From assembly GCF_018882185.1 (NCBI RefSeq), contig NZ_JACVOY010000010.1, positions 1 through 64,000 on the forward strand: 64,000 nucleotides of DNA, in the 5' to 3' direction. The stretch comes from Polynucleobacter sp. AP-Latsch-80-C2 (lineage in GTDB: Bacteria > Pseudomonadota > Gammaproteobacteria > Burkholderiales > Burkholderiaceae). Below the pieces are notes generated by a model. The model did no database searches. It was not told the DNA's origin and saw only the letters and a program-made list of their open reading frames with translations. Below, piece by piece: positions 24,655 to 34,532 of this stretch. Numbering within the stretch: position 1 is the first letter of the stretch; every line of letters starts with the position of its first letter. Both the position numbers and the translations under genes were made by a program.

Positions 24655-25520
24655 CCTTGGACTTTCTCACGGAAAACTACTCGCGCCAAAATATTTAGCC
24701 CAAGTACTGCAAATGTAATTAATAACGATCCACCCCAAGCTAAACTTACCCAATTGTCGTAGGGACTCATTGCGAATTGGAAAATAACCACTGGTAGGTT
24801 AGCCATGGGTTTATTCATATCCGTAGAAAAGAACTGATTACTTAATGCAGTAAAAAGCAAAGGTGCTGTTTCGCCACTGACTCGAGCTAAGGCCAGGAGA
24901 ACACCGGTCATGATTCCGCTTTGTGCGGCTCGCAAGGTGACCATAAAGGCAACTTTCCATCTCGGAGTTCCCAATGCATATGCTGCCTCCCTTAGGCTGC
25001 CTGGTACTAAACGCAACATATTTTCAGTTGTACGTACTACAACAGGTATTGCAATTAAAGCTAATGCGACTGTTCCAGCCCACCCAGAGAAGTGCTGAAC
25101 CTTAGCAACATATAAGGCATATACAAACAAGCCGATAACGATTGAAGGGGCTGAAAGCATAATATCTGTAACAAAACGGGTTAATGATGCTACCTTGCTC
25201 CGGTCGCCGTACTCCGAAAGATAGAGGCCAGCTAATACTCCTACAGGGGTACTAATAAAGGTGCATGATCCGACCAATAAAAGACTTCCTACAATTGCAT
25301 TAGCTAAGCCGCCACCCTCAGTTCCGGGAGCGGGAGTACTGGCAATAAACATATTTAAATTTATTGCAGAAAAACCTTTGATAAATAGGATGCTTAAAAT
25401 CCAAATAAGGCTTGCCATTCCAATTGCCATGGCAATCATCGACATAGTTAGACCAATCTTATTTGCCCTTTTACGGCGCTCAAAGACAGACATGTCGAAT
25501 TTATTGTTAGTACTCATCAT
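24651..25520 (-). CDS. pstA: Phosphate ABC transporter permease PstA
   Basis: The product is 289 residues with about six membrane segments. The inner-membrane permease motif [31 protein letters not shown] (the EAA loop) is clear, and [15 protein letters not shown] is typical of PstA. It pairs with PstC. The start overlaps the pstC stop by four bases, and its stop overlaps the pstB start. Confidence 0.95.
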   Translation of the reverse strand: MMSTNNKFDMSVFERRKRANKIGLTMSMIAMAIGMASLIWILSILFIKGFSAINLNMFIASTPAPGTEGGGLANAIVGSLLLVGSCTFISTPVGVLAGLYLSEYGDRSKVASLTRFVTDIMLSAPSIVIGLFVYALYVAKVQHFSGWAGTVALALIAIPVVVRTTENMLRLVPGSLREAAYALGTPRWKVAFMVTLRAAQSGIMTGVLLALARVSGETAPLLFTALSNQFFSTDMNKPMANLPVVIFQFAMSPYDNWVSLAWGGSLLITFAVLGLNILARVVFREKVQG

Positions 25521-26503
25521 TTAAGCCCTTGCTTTTTTTCCATACTAATCAACATCCACTTTGCGAAAGCAAGAACAACAAAGGTGATGAAGAATAAGGC
25601 AAGCCCCAATGCAAATAATGATGAATAGTGCAATCCAGCCTCCGCTTCACCAAATTGATTCGCTAGTGTCGAAGCAATTGAACTACCAGGAGCAAAAAGG
25701 GAGGCAGAGATACGTTGTGCATTTCCAATCACAAAAGTAACCGCCATTGTTTCTCCTAGGGCCCTTCCGAGGCCTAACATGACTCCTCCGATTACACCTG
25801 CCTTTGTGTATGGAAGGACAATATTTCTCACAACTTCCCAAGTAGTGCATCCTATTCCATAAGCTGACTCCTTAAGAACTGGTGGGACAATTTCAAAAAC
25901 ATCGCGCATGACAGAGGCAATAAATGGAAGAATCATTAAAGCAAGTATCAAGCCTGCACACAGCATACCAATACCATTGGGTGGGCCCGAAAATAGAATC
26001 CCAATCAGAGGAATTTGACCAAATGTAGCTTGAAGTGCAGGTTCAATATAGTCACCAAAGATTGGAGCAAAAATGAATAAACCAAACATGCCATAGATGA
26101 TCGATGGCACTGCAGCTAATAACTCTACCGCAGTTCCAAGTGGACGTCTTAAGGATGGTGGGCAAATTTCAGTTAAGAAAAAAGCAATACCAAAGCTAAG
26201 TGGCACAGCAATTAATAGCGCAATAATCGATGAGACTAAGGTTCCATAGATGGCAATCAATCCACCAAATTCACCATTGACAATATCCCAGGTGGGAGTA
26301 ATAAAAAAACCTGGTCCAAACTCTTTTAATGCAGGCCATGCATTAAAAAATAAAGAACCAATAATTCCTAGCAATGCAAACAGTACTGATAGAGAGAAAA
26401 ATTGTGTTACGCGATGAAATAAAAAATCTTGAATGCGTTGCAGTCTCGCAATTCTTGCTGCCAGTAGCGTTGGTGCCCCTGCTGATTCCAAATTATTCAT
26501 CAT
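25517..26503 (-). CDS. pstC: Phosphate ABC transporter permease PstC
   Basis: The product is 328 residues from the chosen start MMNNLESAG at 26503. The frame is open to an ATG at 26539, but that ATG lies inside the strong hairpin at 26527-26549, so the later start is preferred. Six or more membrane segments are visible, with EAA loop [29 protein letters not shown], followed by [17 protein letters not shown] as in PstC. No strong ribosome site precedes the start, which together with the hairpin suggests lower expression than pstS. Confidence 0.93.
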   Translation of the reverse strand: MMNNLESAGAPTLLAARIARLQRIQDFLFHRVTQFFSLSVLFALLGIIGSLFFNAWPALKEFGPGFFITPTWDIVNGEFGGLIAIYGTLVSSIIALLIAVPLSFGIAFFLTEICPPSLRRPLGTAVELLAAVPSIIYGMFGLFIFAPIFGDYIEPALQATFGQIPLIGILFSGPPNGIGMLCAGLILALMILPFIASVMRDVFEIVPPVLKESAYGIGCTTWEVVRNIVLPYTKAGVIGGVMLGLGRALGETMAVTFVIGNAQRISASLFAPGSSIASTLANQFGEAEAGLHYSSLFALGLALFFITFVVLAFAKWMLISMEKKQGLK

Positions 26504-26520
26504 TAGACTTAAGCTAAAGT

Positions 26521-26549
26521 TAAAAAACGACCCTGGCATCCAGGGTCGT
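26521..26549 (-). terminator. Strong hairpin with T-run between pstS and pstC
   Basis: On the minus strand ACGACCCTGG and CCAGGGTCGT form a perfect 10-base-pair stem around ATG, followed directly by a run of T. This is an intrinsic terminator by form, 24 bases after the pstS stop. It likely ends most transcripts after pstS and lets a fraction through to pstCAB-phoU-phoBR, which would give the excess of binding protein a Pst system needs. Confidence 0.85.
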
Positions 26550-26573
26550 AAAGGTCATAATTACAAGGAATAA

Positions 26574-27596
26574 TTACTTAGCGTCAACTTGTGACCAAAC
26601 CTGTTTTCGAATGAACTCGACAGTTGCGTCAGGCATTGGAACGTAATCTAATTCTGAAGCAGCTTTTTTTCCATCTTTGAAAGAGTAATCAAAGAATTTC
26701 AATACTGCAGCTGCTTGGGATTTATTTTCTGGCTTTTTATAAAGCACTACAAAAGTAGCGCCCGTAATTGGCCAAGCTTTTGCCCCTGGAGCATACGTGA
26801 TAAATGTATTCATACCAGGAAACTTAGACCAATCCGTACCTGCAGAAGCAGCAGCAAATGCCTCGGAAGTTGGAGAGACCATTGCACCATCAGCATTACG
26901 TACTTGCGTATAGCTCAGATTATTCTTTTTAGCATATGCATACTCTACATAGCCAATAGAGTTCTTAATACGAGCCACGTTAGCAGCAACACCTTCGTTA
27001 CCTTTACCGCTAACTGTAGAGGCTGCAGGCCACTTTACTTGCGCACCAAAACCTACCGCATCTTTAAAGTTACTGCTAGCTTTAGATAGGAAGCTAGTGA
27101 AAATTGCAGTTGTTCCAGAGCCATCGGCACGGGTTACAACAGTAATTGGGCCAGAAGGAATCTTCATACCTGGGTTTAAGAGAGCGACTCGTTTATCGCT
27201 CCAATCTGTTACAACCCCCTGGAAAATATCCGAGAGCAAGTCGCCTGAAAGCTTGAGTTGATTTGGGCCAACACCCTCAATATTTACCACCACTACTACA
27301 CCACCAATAATGGCAGGGAACTGAACCATGCCATGGCTTTGGAGGTCATCAAAAGCCAAAGGAGCATCAGTAGCACCAAAATCGACTGTTTTAGCTTTAA
27401 TTTGCTTAATACCACCGCCTGAACCAATAGACTGGTAGTTAAGGCTGTCACCACTTTTAGCTTTATATGTCTCTGCCCATTTGCTAAGAACAGGATAAAT
27501 AAAGGATGAGCCAGCGCCAGTCATCTCAACAGCATAAGCAGTCTGAGCCAATGAGATGGCACCAATAACTAATACCTTTTGCAAAATAGATTTCAT
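26574..27596 (-). CDS. pstS: Periplasmic phosphate-binding protein PstS
   Basis: The product is 340 residues from ATG 27596, chosen because AAGGAC stands 7 bases before it and a normal signal peptide follows (MKSILQKVLVIGAISLAQTAYA); a longer frame to 27626 adds ten unlikely residues. The phosphate-binding motifs TGAGSSFIYPV, SIGSGGGIKQI, FGATDAPL and TRADGSGTTAIFTSFLS are all present. It delivers phosphate to PstCA. A Pho box lies 60-79 bases upstream, and a terminator-like hairpin separates it from pstC. Confidence 0.96.
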   Translation of the reverse strand: MKSILQKVLVIGAISLAQTAYAVEMTGAGSSFIYPVLSKWAETYKAKSGDSLNYQSIGSGGGIKQIKAKTVDFGATDAPLAFDDLQSHGMVQFPAIIGGVVVVVNIEGVGPNQLKLSGDLLSDIFQGVVTDWSDKRVALLNPGMKIPSGPITVVTRADGSGTTAIFTSFLSKASSNFKDAVGFGAQVKWPAASTVSGKGNEGVAANVARIKNSIGYVEYAYAKKNNLSYTQVRNADGAMVSPTSEAFAAASAGTDWSKFPGMNTFITYAPGAKAWPITGATFVVLYKKPENKSQAAAVLKFFDYSFKDGKKAASELDYVPMPDATVEFIRKQVWSQVDAK

Positions 27597-27655
27597 GTAA
27601 TTTGTCCTTAGATGGGAGCAACGCAACTTTGCGATACTAGGACGATACGGATTGA

Positions 27656-27675
27656 CTATGACGCTTTTATGACAA
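27656..27675 (-). promoter_or_regulatory. Pho box upstream of pstS
   Basis: On the minus strand TTGTCAT (27675-27669) and GCGTCAT (27664-27658) are separated by AAAA, the 11-base PhoB spacing; they match the consensus at six and five of seven positions. The site lies between the glmM terminator and pstS, where the main pst promoter is expected. Confidence 0.7.
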
Positions 27676-27687
27676 TCTAGTAATAAT

Positions 27688-27713
27688 TAAAAAAGCCATT
27701 AAAAACAATGACT
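27688..27713 (-). terminator. Terminator after glmM
   Basis: On the minus strand AGTCATT and AATGGCT form a seven-pair stem (one G-T pair) around GTTTTT, followed by TTTTTT. It lies 44 bases after the glmM stop and before the pstS Pho box, separating the two operons. Confidence 0.65.
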
Positions 27714-27756
27714 TAGATTTTGTCAGGAATGGTAAAGTGATACCCCAATCAGCAAG

Positions 27757-29109
27757 CTAGATTGCAGGAATCAGCTCAGCAATACTCTTTGCGGCTGACA
27801 TTGCAATGTCAGCATTCTGCGTCTCTACCATTACCCGAACAAGGGGCTCGGTACCTGAAGCACGAATTAGCACCCTACCAATGCCCTTAAGATCACCTTC
27901 AACTATAGCTATTTGCTTTGCAAGGGCTTGATCTGATTTCCAGTCATAACCTGCTTTATATCTAATATTGAGAAGTACTTGTGGAAATATATTGACCCCT
28001 TCAAGGAGTTGACCAAGGCTTTTCTTGTTTTGGCTCATGGCTGCAAGCACCTGAAGTGCGGCAATCGTTCCATCACCCGTGGAGTGTTGATCCAGACATA
28101 GCAAATGGCCGGAGCCCTCTCCACCAATAATCCAACCCTTCTGTTTCAGAAGCTCTAGAACATACCTATCACCAACATTGGCACGTTCAAAACTAATGCC
28201 CAGAACTTGAATGGCATTCTCAATCGCTAGATTGGTCATCAAGGTACCAACCACACCTCCAAGCTTATGTCCGCGCTCTTCTCTATCCTTGGCCAAAACA
28301 TAAAGTAATTCATCACCATTAAATAAGCGCCCTGAAGCGTCGACCATTTGCAGTCGATCTGCATCACCATCAAGTGCAATACCTAAATCAGCCTTGACTT
28401 CTTGAACTTTGGCAATTAAAGCACCCGGCGAAGTAGCTCCACAGCCTTCATTGATATTTCGACCATCTGGATTGACGCCTATTGAAATGACTTCTGCGCC
28501 CAACTCATGGAAAACATGCGGGGCAGTGTGATAGGCGGCGCCATTCGCGCAGTCAACCACTAACTTCAAACCTTTCAGATTGAGCTCCCCTGGAAAGGTA
28601 GATTTGCAGAATTCAATATAGCGCCCAGCTGCATCATCCAAGCGAAACGCTTTTCCAAGCTCCTTGGAATTAACACATCCCATCGGCTTTTCTAATTCAG
28701 CCTCAATAGCCAATTCGAATTCATCCGATAGCTTGTCGCCATTAGCGGAAAAGAATTTAATGCCGTTATCTTGAAAGGGATTATGTGATGCAGAAATGAC
28801 GACACCTGCAGACAAACGCAAGGCCTTAGTTAAATACGCAACACCTGGCGTTGGCATCGGTCCACACAACATGACATCAACACCAGCAGCAGCAAACCCC
28901 GCTTCTAATGCCGCCTCCAATAAATATCCAGAGATTCGGGTGTCTTTTCCGATAAGCACTTTGCTGCGCTCACCAGGTTTAGCATCTTTCGTCAGCACTT
29001 TTCCGGCCGCATAACCAAGGCGAGTAATAAATTCAGGCACTATTGGAAATAGCCCTACCTCGCCGCGGATTCCATCAGTACCAAAGTATTGTTTTTTCAT
29101 AAAAATCAT
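27757..29109 (-). CDS. glmM: Phosphoglucosamine mutase
   Basis: The product is 450 residues as read from 29109; the fourth residue Met (29100, [13 protein letters not shown]) is the more typical start. The catalytic phosphoserine loop is [16 protein letters not shown], the magnesium loop DGDADR, the sugar loop GEGSGH and the phosphate loop [14 protein letters not shown]. It converts glucosamine-6-phosphate to glucosamine-1-phosphate for peptidoglycan and LPS precursors. It is last in the rlmE-ftsH-folP-glmM order common to beta- and gammaproteobacteria. Confidence 0.97.
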   Translation of the reverse strand: MIFMKKQYFGTDGIRGEVGLFPIVPEFITRLGYAAGKVLTKDAKPGERSKVLIGKDTRISGYLLEAALEAGFAAAGVDVMLCGPMPTPGVAYLTKALRLSAGVVISASHNPFQDNGIKFFSANGDKLSDEFELAIEAELEKPMGCVNSKELGKAFRLDDAAGRYIEFCKSTFPGELNLKGLKLVVDCANGAAYHTAPHVFHELGAEVISIGVNPDGRNINEGCGATSPGALIAKVQEVKADLGIALDGDADRLQMVDASGRLFNGDELLYVLAKDREERGHKLGGVVGTLMTNLAIENAIQVLGISFERANVGDRYVLELLKQKGWIIGGEGSGHLLCLDQHSTGDGTIAALQVLAAMSQNKKSLGQLLEGVNIFPQVLLNIRYKAGYDWKSDQALAKQIAIVEGDLKGIGRVLIRASGTEPLVRVMVETQNADIAMSAAKSIAELIPAI

Positions 29110-29139
29110 TATAAAACTGAGGTCAGTTCAGATGGTTCA

Positions 29140-30009
29140 TTAGGTATTAATGTGGCTATGGATCGCATCCCAGAGCTTTAAAGCATCGACCGTTTCCGGA
29201 ACATCATGTACGCGTACGATCTTGGCTCCCCGATCCGCCGCCATGATGGCTGCTGCAATGCTGGAGGACACCCGCTCATTAGTCTCCTTGCCAGTGATCT
29301 TGCCAAGCATCGACTTTCTAGAAATTCCAGCCAAAACGGGTAAACCTAGACTTGTAAAGTCTTGAAAGTTTGCCAACAGGCTAATATTTTGTTCAAGATT
29401 TTTTCCAAAGCCAAATCCTGGGTCAATCGCAATCCGATTTTGATCAACCCCTTTTTGAATTAAAAGTTCGGAGCGCACTTTTAAAAATTGCAACACCTCA
29501 AAAATGACGTCCTGGTACTCGGGACTCAATTGCATAGTTTGAGGGTCGCGCTGCATATGCATCAACACGATGCCGCAATCAGCATTTTCTAATACTGCTT
29601 CTACTGCACCCGCTTGTCGAAGCGCCCAAATATCATTCACGCAATCCACGCCTGCAATTAAGGCCTGTCGCATTGTTTCGGCTTTATAGGTGTCAATTGA
29701 TAGAGTTACGCCACAGTCTCTCAATGCTTCAATGACGGGAAGAACCCGATCTAACTCTTCTTGCAATGAAATAGGTTCTGCGCCGGGCCTGGTAGACTCT
29801 CCGCCAATATCAATGATGTCAACACCAGCGGAAATCATGAGCTCTGCTTGAGCTATAGCATCTTTAGGTGTTCTAAATTTTCCGCCATCAGAAAAGGAGT
29901 CAGGCGTTGCATTCAGAATACCCATCACCAGTGGTCTCTGACGTTTTGAAAAGTCAAAAAGAAAACGCCCGCAACGCCATGTTGCGGGCTGATTAAGTGT
30001 AGTCATCAA
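29140..30009 (-). CDS. folP: Dihydropteroate synthase
   Basis: The product is 289 residues, a TIM-barrel of folate synthesis that joins p-aminobenzoate to the pterin pyrophosphate. The motifs MGILNATPDSFSDGGKF, DIGGESTRPGA, SIDTYKAETMR, DPGFGFGK and GISRKSMLG are present. It sits between ftsH (20-base gap) and glmM (30-base gap) on the same strand. Confidence 0.97.
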   Translation of the reverse strand: MMTTLNQPATWRCGRFLFDFSKRQRPLVMGILNATPDSFSDGGKFRTPKDAIAQAELMISAGVDIIDIGGESTRPGAEPISLQEELDRVLPVIEALRDCGVTLSIDTYKAETMRQALIAGVDCVNDIWALRQAGAVEAVLENADCGIVLMHMQRDPQTMQLSPEYQDVIFEVLQFLKVRSELLIQKGVDQNRIAIDPGFGFGKNLEQNISLLANFQDFTSLGLPVLAGISRKSMLGKITGKETNERVSSSIAAAIMAADRGAKIVRVHDVPETVDALKLWDAIHSHINT

Positions 30010-30029
30010 TCGAGCAGCTGAATGATCGA

Positions 30030-31907
30030 TTAAGCTGTAGCTGGAGCATTCCCAGCGGCTGGGCCTGTTGTACCAGCAGAATTACCGAAGGTCGTAGCTG
30101 GAGGTGGCTTAGGCGTTCTTGGAGGACGCCCTTCCATGATGTCAGTAATCTGCTCAGCATCAATAGTTTCCCATTCAAGCAATGCAGTAACCATAGCTTC
30201 TACCTTATCTCGATTTTGCTCAAGAATAGATTTTGCTAAAGCATATTGACTATCAATCAGCATGCGAATTTCAGCGTCTACTTTTTGTTGAGTTAATTCG
30301 GAAACAGTCTTGGTGCTATTGCGACCAAAGATACTTTCGGATTCAGTGTCAACATAGACCATCGTACCCAAGCTATCACTCATTCCGTAACGAGTTACCA
30401 TGTCGCGAGCCATTTTCGTAGCGCGCTCAAAATCGTTTGATGCACCAGTACTCATAGAGTGCAAAAACACTTCTTCAGCAGCTCGCCCTCCAAACAGAAT
30501 TGCCAACTCTTCTAGCATGCGATCTTTATATAAGTTCACACGATCAAACTCAGGTAGCTGCCATGTAACGCCAAGCGCCATGCCGCGCGGCATGATGGTG
30601 ACTTTATGTACTGGGTCAGCCTTAGGTAGAACCTTGGCAACCACTGCATGGCCGGACTCGTGATATGCCGTATTGCGACGCTCTTCTTCGCGCATTACTG
30701 CAGATTTACGCTCTGGACCCATATAGATCTTGTCTTTAGCGTCTTCAAAATCCTTCATATCAACTGCGCGTTTATTGCGACGTGCGGCGAACAATGCAGA
30801 CTCATTCACTAAGTTGGCTAGATCAGCACCAGAGAAGCCCGGTGTACCGCGTGCCAATACTGCAGCATTAACATCGGGATCAATGGGAACTTTACGCATG
30901 TGCACTTGCAAAATCTGTTCACGACCGCGAATATCAGGCAAGCCGACATGGACTTGACGATCAAAACGGCCAGGACGTAGTAATGCTTTATCCAATACAT
31001 CAGAACGATTCGTGGCGGCCACAACAATGACGCCGCTATTGCTCTCAAAACCGTCCATCTCTACAAGCATTTGGTTCAGTGTTTGCTCACGCTCATCGTT
31101 GCCACCACCCATACCAGCACCACGATGGCGACCGACAGCATCAATCTCATCAATAAAAATGATGCAAGGAGAATTTTTCTTAGCGGTTTCGAACATGTCG
31201 CGTACGCGAGACGCTCCAACACCAACAAACATTTCTACAAAGTCAGAACCAGAAATGGAGAAGAAAGGAACTTTTGCCTCACCCGCAATAGCACGCGCCA
31301 AGAGGGTTTTACCAGTACCTGGAGGGCCAACTAACAAAACGCCATGAGGAATACGCCCGCCTAGCTTTTGAAATTTCTGTGGATCTTTTAAGAAGTCGAC
31401 TAATTCAAATACCTCTTCTTTGGCTTCATCGCAACCCGCTACATCAGCAAAAGTAACCGTATTACTATTTTCATCAATCAAGCGCGCTTTAGATTTTCCA
31501 AAAGAAAATGCTCCGCCTTTACCGCCGCCTTGCATTTGGCGCATCATGAAAAACCAAAAACCAATAATGAGTAATGTAGGGCCAAGATAGTACAGGGCGG
31601 AAACCAACATGTTAGGCTCATCGTCAGCCTTGCCAGTTACTTGAACGCCATACTTCATCAAGTCCCCTACCATCCAGATATCGCCGGGAGAGATGATCGA
31701 GTATTTATTGCCGTCGGCAGGCGTTACTTGCAATGTTCTGCCCTGAACATCAACACGTTTTACTTTTCCAGCCTTGGCATCATCCATGAATTGGGAATAC
31801 GTAACTTGGTTCTGGTCCTTAGGCTTATCAAACTGTTTAAAAACAGTAAAAAGCACTAAGCCCACAATGAGCCATACACCGATTTTTTGGAACATATTGC
31901 TGTTCAA
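30030..31907 (-). CDS. ftsH: ATP-dependent zinc metalloprotease FtsH
   Basis: The product is 625 residues, anchored in the inner membrane by two segments (about 8-24 and 106-124). The AAA+ domain has Walker A GPPGTGKT (194-201), Walker B IIFIDEID (249-256) and the pore motif FVGVGA; the zinc site HESGH is at 416-420. It degrades misfolded membrane proteins and short-lived regulators such as LpxC. The C-terminal tail is rich in proline, alanine and threonine. It is downstream of rlmE as in many proteobacteria. Confidence 0.97.
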   Translation of the reverse strand: MNSNMFQKIGVWLIVGLVLFTVFKQFDKPKDQNQVTYSQFMDDAKAGKVKRVDVQGRTLQVTPADGNKYSIISPGDIWMVGDLMKYGVQVTGKADDEPNMLVSALYYLGPTLLIIGFWFFMMRQMQGGGKGGAFSFGKSKARLIDENSNTVTFADVAGCDEAKEEVFELVDFLKDPQKFQKLGGRIPHGVLLVGPPGTGKTLLARAIAGEAKVPFFSISGSDFVEMFVGVGASRVRDMFETAKKNSPCIIFIDEIDAVGRHRGAGMGGGNDEREQTLNQMLVEMDGFESNSGVIVVAATNRSDVLDKALLRPGRFDRQVHVGLPDIRGREQILQVHMRKVPIDPDVNAAVLARGTPGFSGADLANLVNESALFAARRNKRAVDMKDFEDAKDKIYMGPERKSAVMREEERRNTAYHESGHAVVAKVLPKADPVHKVTIMPRGMALGVTWQLPEFDRVNLYKDRMLEELAILFGGRAAEEVFLHSMSTGASNDFERATKMARDMVTRYGMSDSLGTMVYVDTESESIFGRNSTKTVSELTQQKVDAEIRMLIDSQYALAKSILEQNRDKVEAMVTALLEWETIDAEQITDIMEGRPPRTPKPPPATTFGNSAGTTGPAAGNAPATA

Positions 31908-32042
31908 AATGAGTCCTTTTCTGGATTAGCCCAGCAGTTAAAGCGGATTGCTACCTAAGTATTTGATTCTACTACCAGCCTTTTTCAAGAGCTAATGGCG
32001 TATTTATTTAATAAACCCTTGTATTTCGGGGGGTTATTGGGA

Positions 32043-32717
32043 CTATTTTGGAGGTTTCAGGTTTCTGCCCAATAGGAAAATTTCTGAGGAACGGGCCCTA
32101 GATGCCTTTGGCTTCCTAGACGCTACTGTTTTAAAGACCTTTTTGAAGGATTCAACAATCTGACTATAGCCACTGCCGTTAAAGCATTTAATCAACAGAG
32201 CACCCTCTGGCTTGAGGTGGGCGGTAGCAAAATCTAAGGCAATCTCTGCCAAGAAAGCCATTCTGGCCGCATCGGCAACACCGACACCTGATAAATTGGG
32301 TGCCATATCCGATAAAACCAGATCCACTTTACCCTCTGCGTCTTTAGGTAGGAGCGCTTCCAGAGCAGCTAAGCCCTCATCCTCACGGAAATCGCCCTGA
32401 ATAAAGCTGACATCAGCAATATCCTCCATAGGCAAAATATCAATCGCAATAATGATACCGTCTGGTTTACCGGACTCAATCTTGGGATTTCCCTTGCCGA
32501 GCTCGGTTAAGCGATTACGAACGTACTGAGACCAGCTGCCAGGAGCGCTTCCAAGGTCTACAACAGTCATACCTGCTTTAACGAGGTGATCTTGTTCGTC
32601 AATTTCGCTCAGCTTATAAACAGCTCGAGCACGATAGCCCTCTTTTTGAGCCATCTTCACATACGGATCTGTTAGATGATCCTGCAACCAACTTTTATTA
32701 AATTTATTCTTTGCCAC
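32043..32717 (-). CDS. rlmE: 23S rRNA 2'-O-ribose methyltransferase RlmE
   Basis: The product is 224 residues of the FtsJ/RrmJ fold. The AdoMet motif is [15 protein letters not shown] and the catalytic K-D-K-E residues fall in [27 protein letters not shown] and [11 protein letters not shown]. It methylates U2552 of 23S rRNA by family. It is divergent from the yhbY gene, as usual in this gene order. Confidence 0.96.
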   Translation of the reverse strand: MAKNKFNKSWLQDHLTDPYVKMAQKEGYRARAVYKLSEIDEQDHLVKAGMTVVDLGSAPGSWSQYVRNRLTELGKGNPKIESGKPDGIIIAIDILPMEDIADVSFIQGDFREDEGLAALEALLPKDAEGKVDLVLSDMAPNLSGVGVADAARMAFLAEIALDFATAHLKPEGALLIKCFNGSGYSQIVESFKKVFKTVASRKPKASRARSSEIFLLGRNLKPPK

Positions 32718-32843
32718 AACTTACCCACTTTCGCCCTCTATTTTCCTTGTTTATGCGTTCCAAGGCAAAGGAATCAAGCTAAAACCATAGAAATAGTTCA
32801 AAACAGGCCTAATTTCTATAGTCAATGCTCTATCATCGAGCCC

Positions 32844-33470
32844 ATGACTGCTCTTACTATTACCCCTATACAACGAAAATCACTCAAAGCCGACGCACAT
32901 GACCTCAGTCCTGTTGTCATGATTGGCGGAGATGGACTCACACCTGCTGTAATTAAAGAGGCAAAACTGGCTATTAGCCACCATGGCCTGATTAAGATTC
33001 GTGTTTTTGGCGATGATCGCGAAGCACGCATTGCCATGTACGAAGAGCTCTGTGACAAGCTGGGGGCAGCGCCAGTTCAGCATATTGGGAAGTTGCTCGT
33101 ACTTTGGAAGCCCAAGGATATTGTTGATGAGGCTTTTTCAAACCTAGGAAGATCTAGCAAACAAACGAAGAAGAGTTTGCAAGCTCCCCGCACTAAGAGA
33201 CAGCCCAATCGCACCCAAACAAAAGCCGGAGTACGCACTAGCGACTCAGAGAGATCGGATCGTCGCTCTGCTGCAAATAAGTCTCCATTTGCAAGAGCTG
33301 CTGCAGTGAAGTCAGCCACCCCCAAAAAACGTGTTCTACGTGCCGACGCAGCTGAATCAAAAATTGGCTGGTCTTCTCCTGGTTATCGTAAAGCTTCAGC
33401 AGCTCCTGCGCCTATCAAAAAGCGCAAAGTACGAATGAGTAGTACCAAGAAGAAGTCACTGGGATCTTAA
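32844..33470 (+). CDS. yhbY: YhbY-family RNA-binding protein with long basic tail
   Basis: The start is ATG 32844 (MTALTITPIQRKSLKADAHD); the frame is open further upstream, but that part overlaps rlmE. The product is 208 residues. Residues 1-100 are the CRS1-YhbY domain (VVMIGGDGLTPAVIKEAKLAI, IKIRVFGDDR and IGKLLVLWKP), which binds precursor ribosomal RNA. Residues about 105-208 are a low-complexity extension rich in K, R, S, A and T (PTKRQ, KKRVLRAD, IKKRKVRMSSTKKK) that the roughly 97-residue E. coli protein lacks. The tail probably adds RNA affinity. A two-way terminator follows. Confidence 0.9.
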   Translation: MTALTITPIQRKSLKADAHDLSPVVMIGGDGLTPAVIKEAKLAISHHGLIKIRVFGDDREARIAMYEELCDKLGAAPVQHIGKLLVLWKPKDIVDEAFSNLGRSSKQTKKSLQAPRTKRQPNRTQTKAGVRTSDSERSDRRSAANKSPFARAAAVKSATPKKRVLRADAAESKIGWSSPGYRKASAAPAPIKKRKVRMSSTKKKSLGS

Positions 33471-33483
33471 AGATTTTGAAAAT

Positions 33484-33510
33484 AAAAAACGCCGCTAGAC
33501 GGCGTTTTTT
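33484..33510. terminator. Bidirectional terminator after yhbY
   Basis: A run of six A, then CGCCG, loop CTAGA, CGGCG and six T. The symmetry serves yhbY on the plus strand and the greA-DUF4149 transcript on the minus strand. Confidence 0.88.
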
Positions 33511-33527
33511 ATTGATACAAGAAGTAA

Positions 33528-33998
33528 CTACTGTATCTTGCTTGAACGCCAAACTAGAATCAGGCCTAGCAGGCTTTGAATCATAAAAACGCTACTTGAA
33601 GCGGCATGAAGACGAGAAAATAGCGCAGCGTTAGTAGATTCGCTCAGAGGTAGCCCTGCAAACAATGCTTGATCGCGCAAGCCATTCATCCATGGAATCA
33701 GAATAAATGCACCGGCAATGGCGCAAGCAAGCATTGCCAATAAAATCCATCGAATGATGCGGTAATGGTTGAATCCTTGACGAACAAAATAATTAGCCGA
33801 AACCATCAGCAATGCGCTTAAGAAAACGCTTAAATACGCTTCATATTTAAAAATAGATGCAGCAACAATTCCCGCTACTTGACGATCGCCCAAGCCTGAA
33901 AAAAGGGTTGGCACAACCATAAAGGCAATAGTAAAAAAGCTGCCAACCCAAAGCCCAGAAATTACATTAAATAATCGCTGGGTTTGAGATGTAGCCAT
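33528..33998 (-). CDS. DUF4149 domain membrane protein
   Basis: The product is 156 residues with four hydrophobic segments (about 12-32, 46-68, 80-102 and 130-150), matching DUF4149, a family of unknown function that follows greA in many betaproteobacteria. Motifs seen are GLWVGSFFTIAFMVVPTLF and the aromatic SVFMIQSLLGLILVW. Its start codon overlaps the greA stop (TAATG). Confidence 0.8.
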   Translation of the reverse strand: MATSQTQRLFNVISGLWVGSFFTIAFMVVPTLFSGLGDRQVAGIVAASIFKYEAYLSVFLSALLMVSANYFVRQGFNHYRIIRWILLAMLACAIAGAFILIPWMNGLRDQALFAGLPLSESTNAALFSRLHAASSSVFMIQSLLGLILVWRSSKIQ

Positions 33999-34474
33999 TA
34001 GATATAGCGTACCGCCAAGATTTCAACTTCACGATTGCCGCCGGGCGCTTGAACAGCAACCACATCACCCTCTTCCTTGCTAATTAAAGCACGTGCAATT
34101 GGAGAGCTAATAGAGATTTTATTTACAGCAATATCTGCCTCGTCATCACCAACAATTTGATAAGTTAATTTGGAACCATCTTCAAGATCCTCTAAATCTA
34201 CGGTGGCCCCAAATACCACTTTACCAGTGACATCCAAGCTTGCAGGATCAATCACCTGAGCAGCGGATAATTTACTTTCAAGCTCTTGGATACGGCCTTC
34301 AATAAAGCCCTGCTTTTCTTTTGCAGCATCGTACTCAGCATTTTCCGAAAGATCGCCTTGTGCGCGAGCTTCGGAAATCGCATTAATTACAGATGGACGC
34401 TCAATATGCTTGAGGCGATGCAACTCTTCCTTAAGAAGTTCTGCGCCACGTTTGGTAATCGGAATTGTGCTCAT
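33998..34474 (-). CDS. greA: Transcription elongation factor GreA
   Basis: The product is 158 residues, the normal length. The N-terminal coiled coil (about 1-75) has the tip residues DLSENAEYDAAKEKQGFIEGRI, and the C-terminal FKBP-like domain contains ISISSPIARALISKEEGDVV. It rescues backtracked RNA polymerase. It lies downstream of carB and is probably read in the same direction from the carAB transcript. Confidence 0.97.
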   Translation of the reverse strand: MSTIPITKRGAELLKEELHRLKHIERPSVINAISEARAQGDLSENAEYDAAKEKQGFIEGRIQELESKLSAAQVIDPASLDVTGKVVFGATVDLEDLEDGSKLTYQIVGDDEADIAVNKISISSPIARALISKEEGDVVAVQAPGGNREVEILAVRYI

Positions 34475-34532
34475 GCTGCCAACCTAACTTATATTCTTGC
34501 GCCTAATTGCGCCTATAAAAATCAATTTTAGA

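Noticed and set aside
30233-31347. Several open frames opposite ftsH
   Set aside because: They are antisense shadows of a highly conserved gene without start signals or family similarity.
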